A stretch of 64,000 bases of DNA, from the NCBI GenBank assembly GCA_045599185.1, contig JAZRVO010000031.1:62001-126000 (forward strand), read 5' to 3'. Within the stretch, counting starts at the first letter, position 1. The number at the start of each line of letters is the position of its first letter. Below are positions 1-8,831 of this stretch, one piece after another. A program made the position numbers and the translations under genes. Source of the DNA: UBA1240 sp045599185 (GTDB taxonomy: Bacteria > Spirochaetota > Spirochaetia > Treponematales > Treponemataceae). The notes under the pieces were generated by a model. That model was not told the origin of the DNA, did not search any database, and saw only the letters and a list, made by a program, of their open reading frames with translations.

Positions 1-1767
1 TTTGAAAAAAATGCGCCGGCTTTTTATGAATTGCCTAAGGGCAACTTTGGCGATAAAAAGCTTTATCCAAAGTTTAAGCCTGTAGACTATACGATTACCA
101 TGCATCTGTATGGTTCTGCACTTAACGAATACAGCCAGAAATTCCTTTATAACCGGGAAACAGAAGATTTCCTTCTGCCTATTCCGTACCGTGAAGGCTG
201 GGATTTTGCAGGCTGGTATGCTGATGCGGAACGCCAGAATGCGGACGTTGCGCTGATTAAGCAGGGCAGTGAAGGGAACCGTGATTTTTATGCTGACTGG
301 AGCTGTACGCTTTCTTTTGACAGTACCGGCGGTGATGAATGCGAAAGCATTATTTTGAGCAGCAAAAAACCTTTTGTAAGCGACCTGCCGATTACCAGCC
401 GCGATTATTACGATTTTGACGGCTGGTTTTACGATAAGGAATGCACTCAGGCTTTCAACAGCAAAAAGGCTTTAAAGGGCAATACCACTTTGTATGCAAA
501 CTGGCAGCCTGTATATTTCAGCATTCAGTATCAGGCAAACGGCGGCGAAATGCCTTCTGCGTATTTGCACCAGTATACAGTTGAAAGCGTACAAAACTCG
601 CTGCCTGTTCCCCAGCGCGAAGGATGGGCATTTGGCGGCTGGTATGCAGATTCGGGCTTTAAAACACCTATTTCCACGGCTTTTTCGACGGAACAGACGC
701 AGAGCAAGGATTTGTTTGCGCGTAAAATGAAAGGTTCTGCCATTGTAAGTCCGGTTGAAGGCGGCGGCGGTTTTTCTACGGGCAGGGCAAGCACTTCCAG
801 CCTTTCGTCGCTTTATTCAATGGACAGCCTTTACGAAATTAAAGAGCCTGTGCACGTTAAGGTTGATTTAAGCAGTGACATTACGCTTTTTGCAAAATGG
901 TTCAAGTTTAACACCAAAATCATTCCAAAAGGCAAATATATCCGCAGCGAAAAAAGCCCAACTATAGAAGACATACCACACGATTTGGAAGTAAGCACAA
1001 CTGAAATAACCAGAAATGTTTACTGTACGGTTATGGGCGTAGACCCAAGCGACGACAATTACAGCACTTTTTCCAGTGAAGAAGAAAAAATGGAAAATCC
1101 CGTGCAAATGGTCAGCTGGTTTGATGCTCTGGTATTCTGCAACAAGTTAAGTATGCTTAACGGAGTTCAGCCTGTTTACAAAATAAAGGGCAGTACCAAC
1201 CCGGCAGACTGGGGCGACGTGCCTATAAACAACAATCTTGACTGGCTTGCCGTTGAATGGGACAGAAATGCCAACGGGTTCAGGCTGCCGACGGAACAGG
1301 AATGGATGTGGGCGGCAATGAGCGGACCTTTAGTTTCTGTTGATTTAGATCAGAACGGAATAAATACTCAGGGCTGGAAGAAAAAATTTGCCGGCCAGAA
1401 CCTTGAAGATGCAAAATCGTCTTCAAAATTGATTAAAAACTACGCGTGGTTTTCTAACAACGCCAAGTCTAAAACTCACCCGGCTGGTTTAACCCTTACC
1501 AACGAGGCCGGTCTTGCTGATATGAGCGGTAACGTTTGGGAATGGTGCTGGGATGCGTTCATGCTTTACGGCGATGAAGAATCCGGCGGCGATACGGAAA
1601 GCGGCAGTGCCAACACCGGTGAAGCTTACCGTTCAATCCGCGGCGGCAGCTGGTACAGTTTCCCTAGCTACATGCGCGTAAATGCACGCCTTTCCCTTAA
1701 CGTGTACGGCCGTAACCAGCTTACCGGTTTTAGGGTAGTGCGCACCGTTAATAAAACTGCGCCGTAA
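1..1767 (+). CDS. InlB-repeat protein with C-terminal formylglycine-generating-enzyme (FGE-sulfatase) domain, 5' truncated
   Basis: The reading frame is open from base 1, so the true start lies upstream of the window; the TTG at 31 is not a convincing start. The N-terminal half carries at least three repeats of the Listeria-Bacteroides (InlB B / Flg_new) type, each with a GWYAD or GWFYDK core and ending in LYANW or LFAKW. These are beta-grasp modules of surface proteins. The last ~270 residues have the FGE/SUMF1-like signature: TTEITRNVYCTVMG, MVSWFDALVFCNKL, GFRLPTEQEWMWAA, NVWEWCWDAF, RGGSWYS and a terminal GFRVVRT. The fold is typical of FGE, but catalytic cysteines for sulfatase activation are not evident, so a non-catalytic, carbohydrate-facing or structural role is possible. 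Probably exported; the signal peptide lies outside the window. Confidence 0.85.
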   Translation, partial: FEKNAPAFYELPKGNFGDKKLYPKFKPVDYTITMHLYGSALNEYSQKFLYNRETEDFLLPIPYREGWDFAGWYADAERQNADVALIKQGSEGNRDFYADWSCTLSFDSTGGDECESIILSSKKPFVSDLPITSRDYYDFDGWFYDKECTQAFNSKKALKGNTTLYANWQPVYFSIQYQANGGEMPSAYLHQYTVESVQNSLPVPQREGWAFGGWYADSGFKTPISTAFSTEQTQSKDLFARKMKGSAIVSPVEGGGGFSTGRASTSSLSSLYSMDSLYEIKEPVHVKVDLSSDITLFAKWFKFNTKIIPKGKYIRSEKSPTIEDIPHDLEVSTTEITRNVYCTVMGVDPSDDNYSTFSSEEEKMENPVQMVSWFDALVFCNKLSMLNGVQPVYKIKGSTNPADWGDVPINNNLDWLAVEWDRNANGFRLPTEQEWMWAAMSGPLVSVDLDQNGINTQGWKKKFAGQNLEDAKSSSKLIKNYAWFSNNAKSKTHPAGLTLTNEAGLADMSGNVWEWCWDAFMLYGDEESGGDTESGSANTGEAYRSIRGGSWYSFPSYMRVNARLSLNVYGRNQLTGFRVVRTVNKTAP

Positions 1768-1805
1768 TCAATGTTCACGGTTAATGCAAAATACAGAAAT
1801 TGAAT

Positions 1806-1846
1806 AAAAAAGCCTTCGAGGAATTTTTCCTTGAAGGCTTTTTTTT
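1806..1846 (+). terminator. Intrinsic terminator after the FGE-domain gene
   Basis: A long stem (AAAAAGCCTTCGAGGAA pairing with TTCCTTGAAGGCTTTTT) is followed by a run of T. It lies about 40 bp after the stop. The A-rich left side means it could also stop nudC transcription from the other strand. Confidence 0.85.
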
Positions 1847-1873
1847 CAGGCTGAATATATTTTGAAAATTGTA

Positions 1874-2650
1874 CTACATGGCGCTGTGAATAAGGTTGTA
1901 GGCAACCGTTCCTTCTTTTGGCGTATTAGGCAGATTTTTTAAGTCAAACCACTGGGCATCGTCAATTTCGTCCGGGTCGCAGTTAATGTCGCCGCTCTGC
2001 CAGTCGGCATGCAGTGCAATCATCAGCTGATCCGGGTACGGCCAGTGCTGGCTTGCTTCATATCTTATATTGGTAATTTTAATGCCAACTTCTTCCATTG
2101 CTTCCCTTACCGCCGCTTCTTCAACAGTTTCGCCGTGTTCAATAAAGCCGGCAAGACAGGTGTAAACGTCGGTGTTGCGCTGGGAATGGCGTGCAAGCAG
2201 AACCCTTTCGCCTTTATGCACAAGCATGATGACAGCAGGCGAAATGCGCGGAAAAACCACATTGCCGCAAAGCTGGCAGAAACGCGCAGTTTCGTACTTA
2301 TCGTCAATTAAAGGGCCGCCGCAGCAGCCGCAAAAACGCGTAGACTTACGCCAGTTAAGAAGGGCAAGCGCCCTTGAACATTGTTTTGCATATTGAAAAT
2401 TTTGAGCAAAAAGGTCGCGTAAACGAACCCATTTATATCCGGCAGGAGCTGCACAGTCTTCTTCCAAAAGTACCGCAATGTACGCATATTCAGGCTCGCT
2501 GAACCAGTCGCGGGCAACATTCTGTTCAAAACACTTCTGTAAAAGTGCTTCCGCTGGAAGTTCACCGTCATTGCTAACAAGCACATCGCTTTTTCTAAAA
2601 ATAAAGTAAAGATCACAATGAGGGTCTTTTTTAGCAGTAATCATCGGCAT
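1874..2650 (-). CDS. nudC: NADH pyrophosphatase, NudC-type Nudix hydrolase
   Basis: Hydrolyses NAD(H) (and NAD-capped RNA in E. coli) to mononucleotides. The 258-residue length matches the family. A four-cysteine zinc ribbon (FCGCCGGP ... FCQLCGNV) sits at about residues 106-130. The complete Nudix box follows at about 168-190 (GFIEHGE ... REAMEEVGI), with the NADH-pyrophosphatase specificity motif SQHWPYPDQLM just after it. Two starts are possible: ATG at 2650, or the ATG two codons later. The gene stands alone, diverging from purE. A short inverted repeat, GTGTTA-GGA-TAACAC, lies at 2653-2667 just upstream of the start and could be a regulatory site. Confidence 0.93.
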   Translation of the reverse strand: MPMITAKKDPHCDLYFIFRKSDVLVSNDGELPAEALLQKCFEQNVARDWFSEPEYAYIAVLLEEDCAAPAGYKWVRLRDLFAQNFQYAKQCSRALALLNWRKSTRFCGCCGGPLIDDKYETARFCQLCGNVVFPRISPAVIMLVHKGERVLLARHSQRNTDVYTCLAGFIEHGETVEEAAVREAMEEVGIKITNIRYEASQHWPYPDQLMIALHADWQSGDINCDPDEIDDAQWFDLKNLPNTPKEGTVAYNLIHSAM

Positions 2651-2771
2651 AGTGTTAGGATAACACGCTTTTTTATATTCTGCATTATTTTTTTATATGT
2701 AAAAAGATGGAAGAAATGGTAAAATTTTCCAATGCTTGCAAGTTTAGGGCTGTTTATGTTATATTTTTCAA

Positions 2772-3284
2772 ATGAAAGTTGCTATCTTTTTTGGTTCAAA
2801 ATCTGACACAGACACAATGAAAAAAGCAGCCGCAGTTCTTAAGGAATTTGGGGTTGAATACGAATCATTCATTTTATCAGCACACAGATCTGCTGAGTTG
2901 TTAAAGAAAACATTGCAGCGCATGGAAGAAAGCGGTTGTGAAGTTGTTATTGCCGGTGCAGGCCTTGCTGCACATTTGCCGGGCGTAATTGCTTCAATGA
3001 CCGTTCTGCCAGTTATCGGCATTCCGCTGGAATGTTTAAGCGCCGACGCAAAGGGACGCAGTTCCAACGGTTTGGGCGGAATGGACGCCTTGCTTTCAAT
3101 CGTTCAAATGCCGCGCCAGATTCCTGTAGCAACAGTAGGCATTAACAATGCTGCAAATGCTGCATACCTTGCAGTGGAAATGCTTGCAATTAAATATCCT
3201 GAATTACGTAAAAAACTTGTTGATTTCCGCACCGCTTTGGCAAAAGAAGCAGAAGAAAACGGCGGTTTGGGCGTTGATTTGTAA
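2772..3284 (+). CDS. purE: N5-carboxyaminoimidazole ribonucleotide mutase, class I PurE
   Basis: Converts N5-CAIR to CAIR in purine synthesis. The 170-residue protein opens with the phosphate-binding FFGSKSDTD. It continues with the SAHRS active-site loop and the AGAGLAAHLPGVIAS and SIVQMPRQIPVAT blocks. These are class I (E. coli-like) features rather than the GRSNALSG signature of class II AIR carboxylases, so a PurK partner is expected; none is in the window. The loop around residues 87-99 (SADAKGRSSNGLGG) is longer than in E. coli. No clear Shine-Dalgarno sequence precedes the ATG. It is the first gene of a purE-purM-purN set, but a terminator separates it from purM. Confidence 0.93.
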   Translation: MKVAIFFGSKSDTDTMKKAAAVLKEFGVEYESFILSAHRSAELLKKTLQRMEESGCEVVIAGAGLAAHLPGVIASMTVLPVIGIPLECLSADAKGRSSNGLGGMDALLSIVQMPRQIPVATVGINNAANAAYLAVEMLAIKYPELRKKLVDFRTALAKEAEENGGLGVDL

Positions 3285-3297
3285 CTGAAACATAGGG

Positions 3298-3324
3298 GAC
3301 ACTTGTAAAAAAGTGTCTTTTTTT
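3298..3324 (+). terminator. Intrinsic terminator or attenuator between purE and purM
   Basis: A 7-bp stem GACACTT / AAGTGTC with a 6-nt loop is followed by seven T. Only 23 bp separate it from the purM start, too little for a full separate promoter. purM must therefore be reached by readthrough or from a promoter inside purE. Confidence 0.75.
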
Positions 3325-3347
3325 ATAAAGAAGTATAGGAGATAACG

Positions 3348-4421
3348 ATGATTGACTACAGACAGTCTGGTGTTGACGTTGAAGAAGGCTATCGCGCCGT
3401 AAACAAATACAAAGACCATGCAAAACGCACTCAAATTCCGGGTGTACTGAATGGTTTGGGTAGTTTTGCTGGCATGTTTCAGGTTCCGGCAGGCATGAAA
3501 GAACCTGTAATGGTTAGCGGAACTGATGGTGTAGGAACAAAACTTGACATTGCCTTTGCAATGAAAAAATACGATACCGTTGGTATTGACTGCGTTGCCA
3601 TGAGCGTTAACGACATTCTTTGTACGGGTGCAAAACCTTTGTACTTCCTCGACTACATTGCATGCGGTTCGCTTGATGCACAGGTTGCTGCTGACCTGGT
3701 AAAAGGCGTAGCCGATGGCTGTGTAGATTCTGACTGTGCACTTTTGGGCGGCGAAACTGCCGAAATGCCGGGATTTTACGACAAAGGCAAATACGATATT
3801 GCCGGTTTTGGCGTTGGCATTGCAGAAAAATCAGAAATCATTACTGGTGAAGCAATTAAGGAAGGTGACGTTTTAATCGGCCTTTCTTCAACAGGCGTTC
3901 ATTCTAACGGTTTTTCGCTTGTACGCAAGCTTGTTACCGACTATAACGAACCTTTTGAAGGCAAAACAATCGGCGAAGTTCTTCTTGCGCCAACACGCAT
4001 TTACGTTCGCCCGGTTCTTGAAGTTTTGAAAAAATTTAAAGGCGAAAACGGAACAAACGCAATTCACGGTATGGCACATATTACAGGCGGCGGTTTTTAC
4101 GAAAACATTCCGCGCATGTACACTGACAAAACCCTTATTTCCGTAATCAAAAAAGGCTCATGGCAAATTCCTTCAATTTTTGCAGAACTTGAACGCCGCG
4201 GTGCAGACCCTTCTCGCATGTTCAATACTTTCAACATGGGTATTGGCCTTGTAATGGCTGTTGCTGCCGACAAAGCCGATGACGTAATTGCTGCTTTTGA
4301 TGCATTTGCCGCAGGCAAAGATGCCGGTTTGAACGCAGGCATGAAAGCATATAAAATTGGTAAAGTTGCAAAAGCTGCTAAAGCCGCAGAAACACAGGCT
4401 GAAGCCGTAATTTTTGAATAA
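3348..4421 (+). CDS. purM: Phosphoribosylformylglycinamidine cyclo-ligase (AIR synthetase)
   Basis: ATP-dependent ring closure of FGAM to AIR. The 357 residues include the family core GVGTKLDIA, the SVNDILCTGA motif (Mg-ATP site) and the GGETAEMPGFY loop. A HGMAHITGGGFYENIPRM segment lies near residue 245. A strong ribosome-binding site, AGGAGA, lies 6 nt before the ATG. The C-terminal ~20 residues (KAAKAAETQAEAVIFE) are alanine/lysine-rich and probably dispensable. It is followed after 80 bp by purN. Confidence 0.96.
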   Translation: MIDYRQSGVDVEEGYRAVNKYKDHAKRTQIPGVLNGLGSFAGMFQVPAGMKEPVMVSGTDGVGTKLDIAFAMKKYDTVGIDCVAMSVNDILCTGAKPLYFLDYIACGSLDAQVAADLVKGVADGCVDSDCALLGGETAEMPGFYDKGKYDIAGFGVGIAEKSEIITGEAIKEGDVLIGLSSTGVHSNGFSLVRKLVTDYNEPFEGKTIGEVLLAPTRIYVRPVLEVLKKFKGENGTNAIHGMAHITGGGFYENIPRMYTDKTLISVIKKGSWQIPSIFAELERRGADPSRMFNTFNMGIGLVMAVAADKADDVIAAFDAFAAGKDAGLNAGMKAYKIGKVAKAAKAAETQAEAVIFE

Positions 4422-4501
4422 TCGTATTTTTACGCTGTGCAAGGCTGCCATGTACTGGCAGTTTTGTACAGAATCTTTCTTTCCTTAAAATATTGAACTC
4501 T

Positions 4502-5158
4502 ATGAATAATCCTAAAAAAATACTTCAGACAGCCGTTTTGGTTTCCGGCGGCGGAACAAACCTTCAGGCACTTATTGATGCCGAAAAGCAGATGATTGCT
4601 GACAGAGGTTTTTGCCCTTATCACATCGGGCTGGTTGTTTCCAGCGCAAAGGATGCCTACGCGCTGACCCGTGCCCAGAATGCAGGAATAAACACCGTTG
4701 TTGCTTCTCCTTCTGCTATTTTAGGTGCAGAAAAAGCCAAAGAATCAAGCCGGGATGAAAAACGGCTGGCAGTTTCTGACCGGGTTTTGCAGCTTTGCAG
4801 GGAAAACAATATTGAAGCCATTGTTCTTGCAGGCTTTTTAACCGTGCTTGCCGGTGACGTGGTAAAAGAATACTCTGGAAAAATCATAAACCTGCATCCG
4901 GCACTTCTGCCAAAATTCGGCGGTGTAGGCATGTTTGGCCACCACGTGCACGAAGCCGTGCTTGCTGCCGGCGAAAAAGAATCGGGCTGTACAATTCATT
5001 TAGTTGATGACGGCTGTGATACTGGTACAATTCTTTTGCAGAAAAAAGTGCCCGTTATGCCCGGCGATACCCCGGAAACTTTGTACGCACGCATTGCACC
5101 GGAAGAACATAAGGCAATGGTAGAAGGTCTTGTTCTTCTTGCAGAACGTTTGGCATAA
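4502..5158 (+). CDS. purN: Phosphoribosylglycinamide formyltransferase
   Basis: Transfers a formyl group from 10-formyl-THF to GAR. The start was placed at ATG 4502, which leads directly into the N-terminal beta strand (TAVLVSGGGTNLQALID). An in-frame TTG three codons upstream has no ribosome-binding site. Catalytic Asn and His are in INLHPALLP, and the catalytic Asp is in VDDGCDTGTI. At 219 residues it is close to the usual length. The segment GVGMFGHHVHEAVL replaces the shorter loop of E. coli PurN. Last gene of the pur set, followed by a strong terminator. Confidence 0.94.
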   Translation: MNNPKKILQTAVLVSGGGTNLQALIDAEKQMIADRGFCPYHIGLVVSSAKDAYALTRAQNAGINTVVASPSAILGAEKAKESSRDEKRLAVSDRVLQLCRENNIEAIVLAGFLTVLAGDVVKEYSGKIINLHPALLPKFGGVGMFGHHVHEAVLAAGEKESGCTIHLVDDGCDTGTILLQKKVPVMPGDTPETLYARIAPEEHKAMVEGLVLLAERLA

Positions 5159-5211
5159 AAACTTTTTGCCTGTTGCAGGCTTGCAGAAAATTGAAAAAAG
5201 CCTGAAAAAAC

Positions 5212-5252
5212 GAAAGCCCTGAAAACCGTAAAAAGTTTTCAGGGCTTTTTTT
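5212..5252 (+). terminator. Intrinsic terminator after purN
   Basis: A 12-bp perfect stem AGCCCTGAAAAC / GTTTTCAGGGCT is followed by a T-run. It lies between convergent purN and the MCP gene and may serve both. Confidence 0.88.
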
Positions 5253-5295
5253 ATGCATCATAAAATTCAGTTAATGGCTTTGCAAAGGGTAAAAA

Positions 5296-6924
5296 CTACT
5301 GCAATGAAGAAACGATTTTAGCCGAAACGTCGGCATTGGTTTCAGCCTGCTTCTTAATTTCGTTCATGGCGTGCTTAATGTGGTTAAGCGAATCATCAAG
5401 GTTTGCAAACTGCATCTGAATGTCTATCGAAGAATTGGCAATAACATCAAGGCTGTCATTCTGGGCACTAACTTCGTTTACAACATTTTCTACCATGCAG
5501 GCACTTGCCCGGGATTCCTTTACAATGTCCTGCAAGGCTTTCATAACTTCGCTTGTACCGATGTTCATTTCGCCAATGCCGGAAAGAATTTCTTCAATTG
5601 CCGTAATTGTTGTACGAATTTCTTCGGTGCTGTTCTGGGTGTAGCTTGCAAAAGAATTTACGGAATTAGCCGTTTCCTGAACGACAAGGGTGTTTTCCTG
5701 CAATGTTTCAGAAATTTTACCGGCATTTTTGGTAGTTTCTTCGCTAAGTTTGCGGATTTCCTGGGCAATAACGCTGAAGCCTTTACCAAGGTTTCCGGCG
5801 TGGGCTGCTTCAATTGAAGCGTTCATTGCCAGAAGGCCTGTCTGGCTTGCAATTGAATCAACGGTGTTAACAAACTGGGCAATTTTGTCAGAAGATTCTT
5901 TAACGCGCTGAACCTGTCCAACAAGTATCGTCAAAAGCTTGGCCTGAGAATCAAGGGTTTGCAAAATGACGTCCATACCGGCCTTGCGCTTTTCGGCAAT
6001 ATTGCTGATGTTTGAAAGGTTTGCCGCAATCTGGGTCATTGCCGCAGAAGTTTCAGTAATGCTTGCGTTCTGTTCGCTTACGCTGGCCTTCATTTCGTTG
6101 GCTTCGCGTGTAACCTGCTTGCCGGACATCTGAACCGATTTGCTTTCGTCCGTAAGCTTGTCGGTCTGCATAATCAGCGCCTGATAAAGGTGCGTAATTT
6201 CCTTTACGCTGGCGGTTGCTTCGTTTACTGAATTGTTAAGCTGATGGCCGATGTTAAGGCTGTCTTTTGTGTTTTCAATGGCTTTTGTAATTGTGTCCAG
6301 GGCTTCAACTGCTTCTTTCTGTTTTGCTTCGGCTACTTCTATAAGCCGGTGGTTGTAGCGGTTGTAAAACAGAATTATTGTGTTAACTACCACAAAACCC
6401 AAAGTGGCAAGGGACATATTCGTTATTGCGCTTGGAAATTTATGTTCAAAAAGCGGGTGCAAAGGGCCGAATGCACTTAAAATCCACGAACACAACACCA
6501 CCGAATAGAAAATAACCAGCTGGCGGCGGGAAACTGAAATAAGCATATTCAGCACTGCCATTACTACCAGAAAAAAGATATTACGGTAGCACATAAGGCC
6601 CGTATCGTAATAGGGCAGAAAGAAAATCATTATTTCGCAGACAGCGGTAAAGCCGAATGTTGAAAAATTGGCACCTAAAATTACTTTGCCTTTTTTTATC
6701 ATTGCAATGGAAAGGAAAAAAAGCAGAATGCTGACTGCGCCCAGAATACCTATAAGGAACTGCTGCATTATGCACAGAATTATTGAAAACAGAATCATTC
6801 CGACGATGCAGACAATGTTTCCGCCAATAATGTAAGAAATGCGTTTCTGCACCTGCATCGGCAATTCACTGTAAATTTCCTGTGGCGGCGCAAACCTGCT
6901 GGCAAGATGTGATGATGATTCCAT
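5296..6924 (-). CDS. Methyl-accepting chemotaxis protein with polytopic membrane domain
   Basis: The cytoplasmic C-terminal ~300 residues form the long antiparallel coiled coil of MCP signalling domains. The conserved hairpin tip is at about residues 360-400 (ASQTGLLAMNASIEAAHAG, then GFSVIAQEIRKLSEE). The N-terminal ~200 residues hold about six hydrophobic segments in place of the usual two flanking a periplasmic sensor, so the ligand may be sensed in or near the membrane. No HAMP domain is obvious. The start was placed at ATG 6924 because AGGAGA precedes it; an ATG seven codons upstream lacks a site. It would dock to CheA/CheW at the array. No che genes are adjacent. Confidence 0.93.
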   Translation of the reverse strand: MESSSHLASRFAPPQEIYSELPMQVQKRISYIIGGNIVCIVGMILFSIILCIMQQFLIGILGAVSILLFFLSIAMIKKGKVILGANFSTFGFTAVCEIMIFFLPYYDTGLMCYRNIFFLVVMAVLNMLISVSRRQLVIFYSVVLCSWILSAFGPLHPLFEHKFPSAITNMSLATLGFVVVNTIILFYNRYNHRLIEVAEAKQKEAVEALDTITKAIENTKDSLNIGHQLNNSVNEATASVKEITHLYQALIMQTDKLTDESKSVQMSGKQVTREANEMKASVSEQNASITETSAAMTQIAANLSNISNIAEKRKAGMDVILQTLDSQAKLLTILVGQVQRVKESSDKIAQFVNTVDSIASQTGLLAMNASIEAAHAGNLGKGFSVIAQEIRKLSEETTKNAGKISETLQENTLVVQETANSVNSFASYTQNSTEEIRTTITAIEEILSGIGEMNIGTSEVMKALQDIVKESRASACMVENVVNEVSAQNDSLDVIANSSIDIQMQFANLDDSLNHIKHAMNEIKKQAETNADVSAKIVSSLQ

Positions 6925-7079
6925 AAAAACTCTCCTGAATGGCAAAGTATCACAAAATACAGCTAAATATTAACACGTGAAAAATAAATATGTAAGAGTA
7001 ATAGTAGAGATTTTAGATATTTTTATCAGTAAAAATAAAATTTAATGAAAAATTAATAATTTTAAAATGTGTGCTTTTA

Positions 7080-7125
7080 TAAAAAAACGGCCTGGCTTTT
7101 AACCAGACCGTTCTGTTTTTTTGTT
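7080..7125 (-). terminator. Bidirectional terminator downstream of ilvC
   Basis: The stem ACGGcCTGG / CCAGaCCGT is flanked by seven A on the left and a T-rich run on the right. It can therefore terminate transcripts on either strand. It lies 25 bp after the ilvC stop. Confidence 0.8.
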
Positions 7126-7148
7126 AGCTGAATGCCGGTAATTTCTTA

Positions 7149-8618
7149 TTAGATAACGGCTTTCATTGCTGTCATGTAAGCACGAAGTTTTTTACCAACA
7201 ATTTCAATCGGGTGATTGCGGATTTCTTCGTTAACTTTAACAAGTTCAGCATTGCTTACGCTGTTGTCTTTAACGTTAAGACCTTTGCCAATAATGTCAA
7301 GGTCAACTTTCTTCATAAAGTCTGCCAAAAGCGGACGTGCAGCGTTGTCGAACAGGTAACAGCCGTATTCTGCTGTATCAGAAATAACTTTGTTCATTTC
7401 GTACAGCTTTTTGCGGCTGATAAGGTTTGCAATAAGCGGAACTTCGTGCAAGCTTTCGTAGTATGCAGATTCCGGCTTGATGCCTGCGTTTGTCATTGTT
7501 TCAAATGCAAGTTCAACACCGGCTTTAACCATTGCAACCATCAAAATGCCGTTGTCAAAGTATTCCTGTTCGCTGATTTCGTCATTGCCTGCTGGTGTCT
7601 GTTCAAATGCTGTTTTACCAGTAGCTTCGCGCCATGCAAGAAGGTTTTTATCACCGGCTTTCCAGTCTTCCATCATAATGCGGCTGAATTCACCGCTGAT
7701 GATGTCGTCCTGATGCTTGTGGTACAAATCTGCCATAATTTCTTTAAGTTCAAGGCTCAAAGCGTGTGCCTTAAGCTTTGCAGGGTTAGAAAGACGATCC
7801 ATCATGCCGGTAATGCCGCCCCATTTAAGGGCTTCAGTAATAGTTTCCCATCCGTACTGAATGAGTTTTGCAGCATAACCTTTGTCCATGCCTTTTTCAA
7901 CCATTTTGTCGAAGCAAAGCAAAGAACCTGTCTGAAGCATACCGCAGAGAATTGTCTGTTCGCCCATAAGGTCAGACTTAACTTCTGCAATGAAGCTTGA
8001 TTCAAGAACACCGGCGCGGCTTCCGCCTGTACCAACTGCCAAAGCCTTGGCAATTGCCCAGCCTTTTCCTTCAGGGTCGTTTTCCGGGTGAACGGCAATA
8101 AGGGTAGGAATACCGAATCCGCGTTTGTATTCAACGCGAACTTCTGAACCCGGGCCTTTAGGAGCCATCATTACAACGGTAATGTCCTTGCGGATCTGCA
8201 TTCCTTCTTCAACAATGTTGAATCCGTGGCTGTACCAAAGTGCAGAACCCTGTTTCATGAGAGGCATTACGTTTGCAATTACGTTTGAGTGCTGCTTGTC
8301 TGGTGTAAGGTTACCAACCAAATCAGCAGAAGGAATAAGTTCTTCGTATGTTCCAACTGTAAAACCGTTTTCTGTAGCGTTTTTCCAGCTGGCACGTTTT
8401 TGTTCAATGGCTTCTTTGCGCAATGCGTAGCTAACATCAAGACCAGAATCGCGCAGGTTCAAACCCTGGTGCAAACCTTGTGCACCACAACCAACGATAA
8501 CGATTTTCTTTCCTTTAAGTGCGTTTGTTCCGTCGTTGAATTCGTTGCGGTCCATAAAGCGGCATGTACCAAGCTGCATTAAAGCTTCGCGCCAAGGAAT
8601 AGAATTGAAATAGTTCAT
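7149..8618 (-). CDS. ilvC: Ketol-acid reductoisomerase, class II (long form)
   Basis: NADPH-dependent isomeroreductase of valine and isoleucine synthesis. The 489 residues match the long E. coli-type class II enzyme with a duplicated C-terminal knotted domain. A Rossmann motif (VGCGAQGLHQGLNLRDSG) lies at residues 43-60. The metal-binding acidic helices are in the C-terminal region (for example FMKKVDLD and the repeated ELAFE/EEIRN segments). The site AAAGGGG lies 6 nt before the ATG. The leader contains a hairpin and, further upstream, a 25-bp element shared with leuB. The other ilv/leu genes are scattered in this window. Confidence 0.96.
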   Translation of the reverse strand: MNYFNSIPWREALMQLGTCRFMDRNEFNDGTNALKGKKIVIVGCGAQGLHQGLNLRDSGLDVSYALRKEAIEQKRASWKNATENGFTVGTYEELIPSADLVGNLTPDKQHSNVIANVMPLMKQGSALWYSHGFNIVEEGMQIRKDITVVMMAPKGPGSEVRVEYKRGFGIPTLIAVHPENDPEGKGWAIAKALAVGTGGSRAGVLESSFIAEVKSDLMGEQTILCGMLQTGSLLCFDKMVEKGMDKGYAAKLIQYGWETITEALKWGGITGMMDRLSNPAKLKAHALSLELKEIMADLYHKHQDDIISGEFSRIMMEDWKAGDKNLLAWREATGKTAFEQTPAGNDEISEQEYFDNGILMVAMVKAGVELAFETMTNAGIKPESAYYESLHEVPLIANLISRKKLYEMNKVISDTAEYGCYLFDNAARPLLADFMKKVDLDIIGKGLNVKDNSVSNAELVKVNEEIRNHPIEIVGKKLRAYMTAMKAVI

Positions 8619-8645
8619 ATATACCCCTTTAAAAGGACATGCTGG

Positions 8646-8684
8646 CTGGCAGGGCTGAAAACAGAATAGTTTTTGCTCTGCCAG
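8646..8684 (-). promoter_or_regulatory. Hairpin in the ilvC leader
   Basis: CTGGCAGGGC pairs with GCTCTGCCAG (one wobble), and additional AAAAC/GTTTT pairing within the loop extends the stem. It sits about 25 nt upstream of the ilvC start in the predicted transcript and has no T-run after it, so it is not a terminator. Function unknown. Confidence 0.5.
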
Positions 8685-8711
8685 TTTTAAGTATAATTAC
8701 ATGTCTTTTAT

Positions 8712-8736
8712 AAATACTTAAGTTTCTTAAATAATA
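8712..8736 (-). promoter_or_regulatory. Palindromic element upstream of ilvC, shared with leuB
   Basis: On the plus strand, AAATACTTAAG then TTT then CTTAAATAATA, an interrupted palindrome. It matches the element at 22297-22321 upstream of leuB at 20 of 25 positions. A likely operator for a branched-chain amino-acid regulator; the regulator is not identified. Confidence 0.5.
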
Positions 8737-8831
8737 TTGTAGCACAATTGAAACCTATAGTCTAGTTTTGCACCGTATATTTTGAATGCCGGTTAAAAAT
8801 TTGCCGTTTTGCAAAGCACGGCGGTTCGTTC

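Noticed and set aside
2772..3284. Class II PurE (AIR carboxylase) call
   Set aside because: The AGAGLAAHLPG and SIVQMP blocks are those of class I; the GRSNALSG-type signature of class II is absent.
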